Part shown: piece after piece, positions 1 through 12,068 of the stretch | Position numbering within the stretch: position 1 is the first letter of the stretch | Layout: each line of letters begins with the position of its first letter | Assembly: GCA_010405405.1 (NCBI GenBank) | Contig: MU004232.1 | Coordinates: 763,481-827,480, forward strand | Direction: 5' to 3' | From: Microthyrium microscopicum | Lineage: Eukaryota > Ascomycota > Dothideomycetes > Microthyriales > Microthyriaceae | DNA: 64,000 nucleotides | The notes under the pieces: generated by a model | Seen by the model: the letters and a program-made list of their open reading frames with translations, nothing else | Told to the model about the DNA's origin: nothing | The model's database searches: none | Program-made: the position numbers and the translations under genes

Positions 1-196
1 GTTTGGGTACAAATTACCAGTGAGACGACCCCAGTGTCTTTTCCAATACGTTAGATACGATTAATAATAGGACCAAAAGCTTTCTACGTTTAATTGATAA
101 TTCTAATATGTGAAATGAGCAGACCGAATACTTCTTTAACCTTTACAAAGAGACCGATTGACTACAAATGTGGCCAATGTAGGCCACGGGTAATAA

Positions 197-3100
197 CTAG
201 TCTATGTTCAAGCGACCAAACTGCTGCTCAATTGACTCTGCTCGCTGCACACCTTCAACAGGTTGATGATGCGCTCCCCCTACATGCTCTCCACACTCTG
301 GACAGAGAGCTTGTTGCATTGGCATTCCGCATTCACCGACCGTAAACGGATGCCCGTTCACGCACGTATACCAATGTCTATATTGAGATTAGAGCATAGT
401 CACTAGATGTAAAAGAGAAAGGACTTACCCTGTGCCTAAGAACTCTGTACGCATGGCCTGATACACAGCGCGCATTTCATCGCTTGTCACTGGCTGGTAG
501 AACACACCGCCGTTGAGAGCTATGTTGACGGCATCGATCATTTCACGTAGACCCGATGTACTGCCAGAAATTTTCTTCATGGCCTCTTCCGCTTCTGTGA
601 TGTGTTTTTCGCCTTGACCTCGCAGCTCATTGCGCTTGTCGTTTTCCACATAGGACATCCACAGCGCAATATATTGCGCAGCGAAGATATGTCCTTCAGT
701 GAGTTGAAGTGGCATGAATGCATTTTGAGCGGCAGCAATCAGTTTTTCACAGCCCTCCACGTTGCGCTTCAGGTTTACTGATATGTCTCCCATCAGCGGA
801 TGCGCAGGACCTTCTTTTCGAACCTCCAACGTGTCTTGAATGAGAAACAGCTCACAGCGAACAAGAAGAGCATGGACTTTGACTTCCATGCCAGTCTGGA
901 TCAGCTCTGGCTGCATTTTGAGCTCGTCGACAGTTCCACCTTGAGCACGTAAGGTCTCCACTCGATCATGAACACGTTTGAAAGGCTGCTCGTCAACGGA
1001 AACTTGCTTCTTAAATCTCCAGAGCTCGCCGTGAAGCTTCAGCATGTCGGCATGTCGACGAGCACCAAACTTACGGAGCCTATTCATTTGCTGATCCGGA
1101 AGACCCTGAAGAACGATTGGGCCACTGAGATACGGTCGGACATAAGCTGTGATGTCAGAGCCGGCAGCGCTCGGAGTTTTAGCAAGATTGTCTTGTTCGT
1201 CATAATATCGTTCCATGAACCCCGCGAGTTTCGAATTGGAGTCTGAGATGAACTTCTTGGTTACTTCGTCCAGGAAGGCTCGTCGCAGAATTCGCGAATA
1301 TCGGTTGATAGTGCCAAGGAAACCACGACAGTACATGCAAGCCTTCATCTCTTTGACCGAGAAAGGTGTCGATGTAGCGAGAATAGCCTTGATGTTGTGG
1401 CCCTCAACTTCATAATGTGTGCTCATTTCCATCCAGCCGTCCAGCGTCTGCACCGTGTACAGGTGGCCGCAGGGCGCAACAATTACCGGGCTTTCTTCGA
1501 GATTGATCTCCCGGTATGTTCCATGCTCGATTTGATCTACCACTTGATCTTTGACTGTATCCTCGCTACAGACCTGGCAAAACTTCTTGCCTGGACATGG
1601 TTCAGAGCATAGAGACGGACACTGATGGCCACAGTCAAGCAGTTTATCGCATCTCTCGGAGCATGGAAGGTTGTTGCATGGCGCTGCGCAAGGCATGGAG
1701 CAATTGTTGCCATGATCACATCTGTTTGTACAGTCTTCTGCTACGCATGGTGCACATGGAGCAGAGCATGGCTTTGGGCAACGAGAATGTGAACAACGAG
1801 TCGCGCAAGGGGCCTCGCATGGCGGACAAGGAATCTCACCATGACATTTCTTGCGGCAAGAATGACCACAAGCGTAGTCGCGTCCACATACCTTGTCGCA
1901 CTGTGTATGGTCCGTTTTACCGTATTTCTTTCGACACAGGTGACATGCCTTATTGCAGGTATGGCCGCATGGGAGTGGTGTAGAGCAGCGAGCATTGCAT
2001 TTGAAGTCCTGAGCATCAAGCTTAACGTGACAATCGGTTTCGATGGAGTGTAAACAACCAGGGACGACCTTAGTCACTCTGACTTTGCACTTATATCGAT
2101 CTGGTTCTTCAGCGTATCTGCACTCCAGCGTATCGATATGATGTCCGCAAGGAAGAGCAAAATCATCCGCCATGCCGATTGGAACTTTACAGTCCTTTTC
2201 ACATGGCTGCCAGCATTGCTTGGGGCATACATGTTTGCATTTGAGTTGCTTGGGACATGGTTCTAGACATCGAACAGCGGCGTGCATCACGTCGCTATGA
2301 CAAGCTCGTACGCAGACGTGTCCGCATTCCAGGCGCTGGTGACATGGGAGTTTGCAGCCGCCCTCTGGACTAAACATAGCAAAATCTTCTGGATTGCTGA
2401 CTTGGATAGGAGTGTTTGGATGTCGTGGACAGGCAAGCTCCAAGGATGTTCCCACTAGGCCCTCCGCCTCGAGAGTTCGAAGGGTCTGATCCCAAAACGG
2501 GACTGTTCTTGCCGTTGTTGCATTTCCTATGATGTACATTCCGTGCTTCGCTCGAGATAACAAAACGTTGATGCGATTGCTAGTCCGAAGAAAACCGACT
2601 TTGCCTTCGCGGTTTGATCGTACGAGCGAGATGACGACTACTTGTGCTTCCTCACCTTGGAAGTTGTCAACCGTTGCTAGTCGTATAGCTTTGGCCATCG
2701 AGATCTTTGCAGTGGTGCTCACAGGAATCTCTTCGGAATCGCTGGTGGTAATTTCTAAACCCTTCTGGACAAGATCCTCTTCATCACGATCAGAGACAAC
2801 GATCTCGAATTGCGATTGCATACGCTCTCTGAGGCGCTGGAGTTGTCCGAGATCTATGTTATTAGCTTAGAGTGAACGCATGATCATTCTACCCGGGAAA
2901 TCACTTACAGGGCGTCAGTACAGCAAGATTTTCGCTGCTGTATGTTCCTTGCTTGATCAGATGGCTGACCAGTGCCACTGTCATATCAATTTCATGCTCG
3001 TTCCAGTGTGTCGTGGTTTGTTCATCATCTGCTCCACCTTCGAATTCTGCATGGTCAAGCCAGAAGAGTCGGCGTTTCATACCATTGACCTCTGGGTACT

Positions 3101-6100
3101 GATTGACCTGAGGTGAGTCCTGGAGAGACGGATAGAGCTCCTTCCGAATGAGGCGGGATATCGATGGATGCATTCTCCGCTGCGTCTCCAATGTAGAAAA
3201 CTTTAGCTTTACAGCGCGATAACCCTCAGTTGGCATGACTAGTCGTTCGAAGAGGGAAACATCCAGAGAATATTTCGCGCCTTGCCGGGATTCTCGACTG
3301 AGTTCGTAATTGTCGACTTTTGGTCTCAGTTGCATATGATCACCGATAAGAATGACATGCTCAACAGACGGAAGAAACGATGTGATCGTATGAGACTCAA
3401 GCAGCTCACCCGCTTCTTCGATGACAATGACCTTAGACGACAAACGACGCAGGAGCTCAAGATTGCGAGCTAAGCCCGTGCTGGTAACTCCAATGATCGT
3501 GGCTTGCTGAAGGCAGCGGAATCTCTGTTCGCTACGAAACCTATCCAGTTTTCTCCGCGCCACGACGAAGTCCTTCAAGCTGGCACATAATTTTGGTATA
3601 AGCTTCTCTTTTACTTGCATTGCCCATTGTTGACGCTGCTCTTGTCGAATAGGAGCTCTCGATAGCCATTTCTCAAAAGCCTTGTCCCTATGAATTGTCA
3701 GTGAAGATCAATCTCTGGCACCTAAACTACCAAAACCAGACATCGTACATCATGCTGCTCCGTTGCTAACGGAATTTGTTCAAAGCCAATAGTGGGTCAA
3801 CATTATTAGAGTATCCGTGGGCACTCAACCCATGAAATGGTATTAACAATAGTCCAACTTACTTATTCTTGGGCGCCCCAGCTGCTTGGAAGCCATCGTC
3901 ATCTGGAGCATTCTCCACAAGCTGAGAAAGATCTGGATATATTTGCTGTGCTAAGGCTTTCACAGAATCCCAGTAACCGGATCTGGCAAGCTTGGCTGCG
4001 AGGTGCTCCAATTTCTCCTTGTGGGCTGTAATATCCGATGTGATGCCATAGATGGTAGAATTTTCCTGCGTGGTCCTGGAACCTTGACTACGAACAACCT
4101 CATTCAAATTGAGCGGTGCCAGAAGTTCGGATTTGGATCGTGAGCCGATACGGATCATCTGCTCGACCCCAGCATGGTGAAGATGTTCCAGTAACTGGTC
4201 AAGAGCATGGTTTGTGTAGCATACAGTCACGATTGGCCCTAGCTTGGGATTGATTTCAACTGGAAGTCCATCGAGCATCACAGTCTGAAGACGGTTGTTG
4301 TCCAGCAGTGCCTTGATAATCGCGACACCACAATAGGACTTTCCCGTACCTGGAGGTCCCTGGATGCAGGCCAAGCGCGTAGTAAGAGCTGTAACAACTG
4401 CCTGTGCTTGGGCATCATCTAGAGTCGAGCGTGTCTGGAGTTCGGAAATATCAAAGGCCTGGTCTGGGAAGAGAAAAAGATCTCTATCCGGTTCGGTCGT
4501 AAGTCTGCGAAGATTGAAGCGGAACCCACGTGCGCGAGTGTATACGGGCAAGCCAGCTGATACTGCCTCTCCATTCACATTGAGGACCGGTGGTGGTGAA
4601 ATCAAGTCAGCTAAAGGCATGTCTGCAGTCTCCTTCATATTCTGGAGGGCCTTCAGCACGGGCTCGATGGTTGCAACCAGTACACCGGGAAATTCAACCA
4701 GTGAGTATGTTGACTTGGACCCTTTGAGAGGGGGGAAGTGTCGCAGGATGAAGTGAATGTCGTGCATATTTGCTGGCGAGACCAGGGACAAACGAAGTTT
4801 AACTCTATACTGGTCTTCGGGCTCCAAGGTACTTGATAATCTGGCTTGATCCTTGTCTCCTTTGTTATACAAGCGATTTGGTGATGCGACAGTGCACCAC
4901 ACAATATCGCCATCGCCTTCGGGATCAACAAGGCAGACCAAAGCATCAGGAGTCAGGCGTCGACTTTGCTCCCACCAACGTTTGCGGGCCTCTTTGGTTG
5001 AACCGGGCCTTCGGAGTTGCGGTAACTGGTCGAACGAAGTCATGATAATCATGCCATCAGTTTCAGTATACGACTCGACGCGTGGTATCTGAACGTTGTT
5101 GTATACCGTGGTCCGCGGACCAGAGTTACGCAAAGACGGTTTCTGACCAGTCTGGATCAAGCTGATGGCATTTCGGACAGCATCTCGCATACCACCAATG
5201 CTTTCTTCTCTGAGGAGACGGAATTGAAAGTCGAGCAGTCCCGCCAGAGAATCGTCTTGAATGTGCCACTGATCTGGATCCGCCAAGGGGAGATATTCTG
5301 GCCGTAGAGAACGTAATTCAGCTATGGTTGGCATGATGCTGATCTCCGAGATGTCCTCATGGTCATTATCGTGCCGGCCACCGGGTGGATCTTGGTGCAT
5401 TTTGAATCGTGGCGCGTTGCCAGCGACCTCATCGGTGACAGCGCTCTGTACGATGTTAAGCCCCAGGTGTAGACGGCGATCGATCCGCCAAAGATGCTTG
5501 TCCACCTCTGCCTGCGCAGGTTCATCAAGATTGAACGTCTTGGCCTCTGATATAGCCGCAAAGTCTCTCGCAACCCCTTTCAAGGTTTCATTTGTTGCCG
5601 CATCTTCACTACAGTCAAGGAGTTTGGACATGACCACAATAGGTGTAACAAAGGCTTCCGGTTGACCTCCATTACGAGCCTGTTCCACAACGAGGGTATA
5701 TAAGTCTGCGAATCGTATGGAGTTGTGGCCGATATAGGAATAGAGCCTGAAAGACGAATCTTCTAGAAGTGGTGAAGTTCGGACATCTTCATGTGCCAGT
5801 AGTTGGAGCAAAGGCAACACTTCATCCGAATACAACAACGGGTGACGATTGGCTGGTAGGTTTAATACTCGATCGCATAGCTCAAGGATACGTCGAAGAC
5901 CAGCTGCTTTGGCCAGGGCTGTGACTACCGCTTGTAAAGCCGCGTGATCGGCAAGACTGAGTTGAAGTGCTTCTTGAAAAAAAGGACCCAGGCGATTGTT
6001 GAGAGGCTGAATTCCGTGCATTGCTTCTGGAACAAGATTCTGCCATTGGTTTAGCCGACTATAGGTGTCACGAGGTATTTGATGCCGATGGTTGTCGCCT

Positions 6101-6324
6101 CTGGTCTGGTTGTGCTGTCCGTTACCCCCGGTGTTTTCTGAATTCTGTACGTTTTCATGTCTATATCTGCAACTGGCGCCCCGATTGCAGCCTCTCCGAG
6201 TGTTGAAGGCCCAACATATTCCTCTCCTGGTAGACGTTAGCAACCTTAGCTCATTTTGTCCAGCGGATGGGGCATCGGATTTACTGTCTGTGCGCCATGA
6301 GGTTGGTGTGAAGGACCTGTTCAC
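197..6324 (-). CDS. ZNFX1/Hrr1-type SF1 RNA helicase with CCCH, NF-X1 and RZ zinc fingers
   Basis: Four exons read on the minus strand: 6324-3863, 3687-2909, 2853-429 and 377-197, giving 1948 residues with all phases matching. An N-terminal CCCH finger (C37, C46, C52, H56; spacing 8-5-3) is followed by a long region and an SF1 helicase core with Walker A GPPGTGKS at about 656-663, a Walker B-like IVIEEAGE in exon 2, and the motif LTPYLGQL rebuilt across the exon 2/3 junction. Exon 3 carries a string of NF-X1-type cysteine-rich repeats (CGH.C spacing). The short last exon adds an RZ-type finger (GHWYTC...GHPF...CPEC; C1894, H1898, C1914, C1917). Family knowledge: ZNFX1 and S. pombe Hrr1 act in small-RNA silencing and RNA surveillance. 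A silencing role here is inference. The stop seen after exon 3 is only read-through of a GTAAGT donor. Confidence 0.93.
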
Positions 6325-6786
6325 GGGATGGTTGTGTTATTGGGTGTAGAATTAGACTGCAAGCTGCAGAGAAGCGCAGAAACGATGGAAGGCCGGAATA
6401 TACGAGATGAAAACAATCGATGAGGGTTGCTGACAGCAAGATGAGGCCGACAGAAAAGGAGGCAGAGTTGGAATCTGGAAGACTGTAGCAGCAGGAAGCA
6501 GACAATGAAGCCCATTTTGCTGACGAACTATGTCGCAATCTAACGGCTAGCTGCCGTGCAAACCAAGAGAACTAGGTAAAAGCAATCGCACGGAAGGTAA
6601 ACAGTCCCGTCGCGTGTTGATAAAAAGGGAAACGGTGCGTCGGTTAGCAACAGCAATCTGCATTGAGGCGTTAGGATGGACCGAACAGATTAGTGCTTTT
6701 CGTCGCGAGCATGAACTATTCTTGTTAATAATTGCATTCAAGATGGGAAGTTCGTGAAAGCTTATAGAAGCTCAATACCACCAAAT
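6325..6786. other. Intergenic, helicase promoter side
   Basis: About 460 bases between the helicase start and the stop of the next minus-strand gene. Short open frames here look like chance. It presumably holds the helicase promoter and the 3' end of the membrane-protein gene. I see no clear motif. Confidence 0.5.
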
Positions 6787-8978
6787 CTAGTGCGAGTACG
6801 TCCGCATCGGCTTGAATGAAAGCACCCGTTTCGCACCTGATTCTCGTCCAAGAGAGCACGCAACATCTCCTTCGCGTCCAAATCCAACGTACGCACCCAT
6901 TCCAATCTCTGACTTCTCCAGTCCATTTTCCCTCAACAGGCCATACTGTAACCGAGCAGACAATACTTCGTCGTCAGCTACACCTCCAACGCCGTTCCGC
7001 CATGGAAGATCGTCCAGGTTCCGCGTGCGGCTAGCCTGAACGATTGTTGAAAACCGCATATCATGCATGTGTCCTTCGTTCTGTACGATTGCAACTGTAC
7101 CTAGCAGTACTGCGACAATCGAAATTAGGATGGAAATCCCATACACGACCCAAAGTTGCCAAGCGCGATAGACAAACTGGTTGTAATAGCGCGATTTGAC
7201 GCAGGGGTATGTCGCTTCAGGGCCAGTGTTTGCACCGATTGTGCTTTCTTTCTTTGGATCTGCTGCCCAAGCTACACTTAAGAACTGTGGGTTTGATATC
7301 AAGGATATGATCATATTCTCGTATAGGCCTTGAATTTGATCCACTCGGTCAGAGACTGGAAGATAGGAATGCCTGTCGATGAGTGTTGTTCCAACGGCTG
7401 ATGTACTGGCGATGGGCGTAATGGTGTTTGAGAGATTGATAGTGCCATTAATGAAACTTCGCAGCACCGAACCCAATGAATGATATGCGCCTACCATGCG
7501 GTAGTTCTCAACGTCCTGGGGGAAAACATAAGCGCTTGCAGGATTGGCAGTAGTGTTATCCTTAGTACCATCATTGGACAGAACGCCGTGTGCGTACGTT
7601 GTGTTGATGATAGGACCCATGTATTCTCGTTTTAGGACAGTGGTGTTTTGTTGATTGAGCGTGTAGTTGAAGAGCACAGTATAGTTGGTCAAATGATGTT
7701 CACATGAATATATCTTTGGCACGAAGGCATCGGTCCAACGAGGGTCGCTCGAATTGTGTGGGAGTGTTGCATTTCCTGGCGCCAAAACCGATTGTCCTAT
7801 CCAGAGTAACGGCTCTGTCCTGAAGGCACCCAGATTCTTCGGATATGGAGGCTTTTGAACTGGGATACCTGCATCTCCTGCATCTATTTGTATAGGTGCA
7901 TAATCTCCCAGTGACGTTTGTGCGTAGTAACCATACTTTCCATCTGGAAGCAGATAGTTTGTGTCAAAAGGCGCCCCGATATCGGTGAGTTGTGTCGCAT
8001 TTTCATTCCGTCCACTTGCACGTTCTGTGCATTGGTATCCAGGAGCAATGAAATTGAGGGTGTAGCTGCAGTTCCAACCCGTCCCGCATACATCGCCAGC
8101 GATACTCTGGTTTGAAATGACTTTCTGCAGATACGTGCTCAACAGAGCTGTTTGCGAGAGTGCTGGGCTTGGTCCAGTGTAATAATCAAACGTGTTTGGA
8201 TCATTAGGGTCGAGGCCAGTAGTGTTCCACAACGAAAGTGATAATGTCAACATCCCAGATAGTTTAGCTCCATCGCGCCAGTTGTTAGTCGCTTCAGCAT
8301 CGGAATTTATTGTTCGAACGCTAGAACAGACAGTCTCGTTGTTCATGAGTGCGAGCTCTACCGCAAGTGTCGCTGGAGTCAAGATGACAGCAAGTGGCGT
8401 GAGCCTGTTCTCATCAGTCCCATCTTCAAGTGTATGATGTGACTGAAACGCCAAAACATTGAAGAAAGTTAAGTTACTTACCATGCAATTGCCGCCAGAA
8501 AAACTGCGATTTTGGCCTTGGAAAATATCTCCAAATTTGCCAATCCAAACGGGTCGGTTCCAGCTGAGAACAAGCTGTCAATGGCTGAGATCGATAAGGC
8601 CTTTCGGCTACAGGTAGCCCAAACTTGTTGTCGATATGCGACCAAGACAGCTGCAACGAGAGACGCTTTTGTTAAGTATGACAAGGCAGTGCCAGCACGC
8701 ACATATTTGACTTGGCCGCTTGCCTCTTTTCCGACCAGCGAAGCGTAAAGGAAATGATGGGAAAGAGCTCCCGCAATTCCAATAAAAAGAAGCGCATATA
8801 TGATGCTAAATGATCGCCATGAATGACTGACCCATTTCGGTTGATCTGATGGAATAAAGTTTCGTTCCTCAGGAGGATGGTTGAAATGTCCGGTCGTTTT
8901 TGGTGATTCAAGAGTTGGAGTAATCGCCTCTTCCGAAATCTCGGTCACAGCTGTGACTGGCACTTCAGGTTTCCCCAT
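6787..8978 (-). CDS. Large fungal membrane glycoprotein (four predicted membrane segments)
   Basis: Two exons, 8978-8482 and 8404-6787, encode 704 residues. The donor follows GCATG and the chosen acceptor gives the smooth join AIAWLTPLAVILTPATL; an alternative acceptor leaves the frame wrong. Three hydrophobic segments lie in the first about 190 residues, then a long region rich in N-glycosylation sequons (NNT, NSS, NYT, NTT), then a fourth membrane segment (VVYGISILISIVAVLLGTVA) and a cytosolic tail. This architecture is common in filamentous ascomycetes, where such proteins are often annotated 'formylmethionine deformylase-like'. I see no deformylase motif, so that name should not be taken as a function. 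The likely topology is a plasma-membrane or cell-surface protein with a big extracellular loop. Function unknown. Confidence 0.85.
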
Positions 8979-10785
8979 GTTTTTTCTGGTTGCCGTTCAG
9001 TTTACGATTTTAGGAGTCGATTTCCAAGGACATACCGAACATCGTGCACTCTGCTGTCGACGTTGCAAGATGTCAAGGTGGAAGAGACTCCCAAGTCGAC
9101 TCCCAACAGCGGGATGCAGCTTTACCAAAAAAAAAAATTGGCCCCCATCGCCTGTAGTGAGCATGTCTAGCCTCCATGTCAAATCTGCAGATGGTGTTGC
9201 GAAATGAAAATAGTGGCGCTTTAGGCGCTCAATATTCGATGTCATTTGTCGACCACGATGTTGTGGCTCTGCAGTCTTTGACCTGCAACTTCGCTTCCAT
9301 CATCCATGGCTTTGGTTTTTCACATCTAAACAACTGGTTCCGTGATCGAACTGCCAGATACTCTGGACGTGGACATTCTTTCCAAAAATGCTGGCTTCAT
9401 ATCCCTCTCCAGGTTCGAGATCCAGTCGCTTGACCAGCCAAGCCAGCCAACCAACTCATCAAAAGGACTCATTTTCAAGGTTGTACCGACTCCCCGAACA
9501 GGTTGGGCAGACAGACTGCGTGAAACTTTGCCCGACATCGTTGTCAGGTCTACAATAGCCAGTTTTGCTACGGATAGAGCCGTTGAAGGCGCCTTGCGGG
9601 GGTTTCTTTGTCCAATATTTTATGCAATGTTCCAATCTTTTTGTCACGTCCATGATGCCACAGCTTCCATCGTCTTGAGGAGGGGAAAAGCATACTTCCA
9701 TCTGAGACCCACGGATGATAGAAGTTCATTTGCCCTGCAAGTAGTCGCATGGACTGTCTGTTCTTTGAGTTGCTCCGCAGAAGTCTTCGTTTGATGAAGT
9801 TGGAAGCAATTGGATGCGGGGAATAAGGGGGCTGAAAAACTGGCGGCTCAAAAGTGACAACAACCAGGCTCTACGGAGTAGACCATGGCCCCCCATCTAC
9901 GATATTTTTGGGGTCCAAAATACTTGTGTAAGACAAAATGATAGAACGTCTCATTATGCAACAATGTCTTCACTAAGCAACAGTAATCTGAGAGGTACCT
10001 CAAATCTTGCCATGCATCTCCTACAGACGTCATCCAATTCTTGTACTTCCAGCTTCATGTGGTTGAGTGGATGGATTCCAAAATTATGTTCCAGTTCCAA
10101 TTTCAGTAGAGCCAGTAGAGCCAGATCAAATTCCAGTGGTGTATGCCATGAAATCTATGCCATGCTGGTAAGGCTGGGCCGGTTCGTGTGAGTCTGATGA
10201 TTTCGCTTCGCAGGCGCTGACAAGGCAGCCATCAAGTAAAGACTGAGTAGAGTAGATTCTTCTAAGATTGAGATACAAATTCTTGTCATGCCCTACTAAC
10301 AACTATACTCCTCTTCTGTGATAATATGGCAACTGGATAACGTGTTGGTGGGTCAAAAGAATAGGGTTTCTTTAGTCTGCTGCATTTCATATCGCTTATC
10401 ACGATAATGGTGAGCTGGCTTTGATGACATGGCCTTCTGGATTCTTGATCGAAAACTTGTTCGTTCCATCAGAGAGAAATAAATACCCATAAACAGTTTG
10501 AAAATCGAACATGGCTTCAGATTTGGGCTCACAAGCTTGAAGTGACGATTCTCGAGGGCTTCAATTGGTAACCCATCACAATGGTGCCAATAGAACGCCC
10601 ACACCTCACCACCAATGGAGTAGAAAACACGTATTGTCCCATGATGGGCAGGTAACGAGTGAAAACTTCTCCTCGTCTGTGCCCACTGTCAATTCTTCAA
10701 TATTCCAACATCAGTTTGGAACTGCGCTTCATCAAAGAAGCTTGCAAGTGACCATCAAACCTCTCGAAACCCATACCACACCACC
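8979..10785. other. Intergenic, no supported gene
   Basis: About 1.8 kb between divergently placed genes. Open frames on both strands are short, lack splice support and show no recognisable domain. A run of A follows 9123. The right part is the promoter of the small secreted protein gene. Confidence 0.5.
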
Positions 10786-11515
10786 ATGAAGATCTCCATA
10801 CCACTCGTCTTCGCCGCTGTGGCAACAGCCCTTCACATCCCCACCACCCCATCCCAAACCACAACCTCCCTCGCCCGCGAGCAAACCCTCCTGGAAGAAC
10901 TCTCCAACCAAACCACCACCACCAAACCACTCCAACCCCGTGCCGCTCTCATAGGCTATGGCTGGAAATGCCACAACGACACGCGAATCAAAGACGACGA
11001 CCGCCGACATCTAGAATGGTGTATCAAAGATCTCTTCCACCGCGGAACGCTCGGCCACAAAGGACTCTGTGTCGTCTGGCACGGGGAGATGGACCCAGTA
11101 TGTGAACGCGGACCTGTCAAGGTCGCGATGCGCAAGTTGGCTATTTCGCCGCCGGATATGGGTGGTAGTTTGAGTCCTAGCTGCACGTTGATTGCGAAGA
11201 CGTTGCAGACGATTTACAATAGGTGTGGATTGAGAGGCGGGTAAGTCTAACATTTTCGTTTTGCTGTTATTTTGCGTTGTGTTTATTGTTATGTTGGTAT
11301 TATCGATGCGTACGAGATGAGAGGGAGGTGATATATACTAATGATGCTGTACTAGATCGATGGGCGCTATGCCGTGGCATTTACCTGGTCATACGCTGGA
11401 TTTGGTGGTTAGTTATGGTACTGAGTGGCCTAAAAATCCGAATCCAATTGTGGATTTTCACAACGGGGTTGTACCAAATAATGGCGAAATTCAGGGATCT
11501 ACTTGGGCCGAGTAG
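10786..11515 (+). CDS. Small secreted six-cysteine protein
   Basis: Two exons, 10786-11240 and 11356-11515, encode 204 residues. The donor is GTAAGT directly after a GGCGG stretch. The acceptor ...TACTAG restores a frame with clearly protein-like sequence (SMGAMPWHLPGHTLDLVV) ending in TAG. Residues 1 to about 17 (MKISIPLVFAAVATALH) are a typical signal peptide. A Thr/Pro-rich spacer follows, then a compact domain with six cysteines, all in exon 1, which would allow three disulfides. Two NxT sequons are present. I do not recognise the family. Size, signal peptide and cysteines suit a secreted effector-like or cell-wall protein, but that is inference only. It lies next to another secreted-protein gene on the same strand. 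Confidence 0.8.
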
Positions 11516-12068
11516 TGGAAATCGGTGCTCGACTTGATTCAACCTTGAATTTGGATATAGATATATGCTTTGGGTTTTGGTACTGCAATGAAATACACTC
11601 ACACACAAAGCTATCGCATGTAGTAATTCCGCCCAACTGGCAACCACAGCACCGTAGTGAGTTGAGATAACAGAAGTGGATTCCGCCCGCTCCAGCGTCT
11701 CTTCGTAAGCAGTATGTAAGTTAGGCACATGGTAAACTCAGGAATGAATCTTATAGCATCGGACAAACTATATGGGGCAAAAGACAAGGACCAACTCAAC
11801 AGCCACCCCGGTGATATAGATTGACTCTTTATATAAGGCTGACCTGACCGACCTATCACGAGCCAGCTTATAGTCTGGTTAAACGTCAATTGGCTGCACT
11901 CTTCAACGAACATATAGTGTGTACGAGAACTTATCGAACCATCGCATTGGTCGTAAAATGAGACGGAGATATCAGCGTCGTAAACATGGGATTTTGATAT
12001 AAGTCGCGGTCCCCGCGAAGCTAATCGCCAAGTCTTCCTTGTGTGTCTGCTATCCATCTACAGTAACA
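11516..12068. other. Intergenic between two secreted-protein genes
   Basis: About 550 bases. A minus-strand open frame of 148 codons crosses it but starts without ATG support and shows no domain. TATA-like ctttatataagg lies near 11827, about 240 bases before the next start codon. Nothing else stands out. Confidence 0.45.

Noticed and set aside
94-345. Plus-strand ORF of 83 codons
   Set aside because: It is the antisense of the RZ-finger exon of the helicase, which has splice and domain support.
9342-9794. Plus-strand ORF of 150 codons
   Set aside because: No domain, no splice context, and competing frames on the other strand; likely chance.
10697-11010. Minus-strand Gly/Trp-rich ORFs
   Set aside because: Antisense of the Thr/Pro-rich start of the small secreted protein.
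11611-12057. Minus-strand ORF of 148 codons
   Set aside because: Starts without ATG support and lies over the promoter of the secreted-protein gene; no recognisable family.
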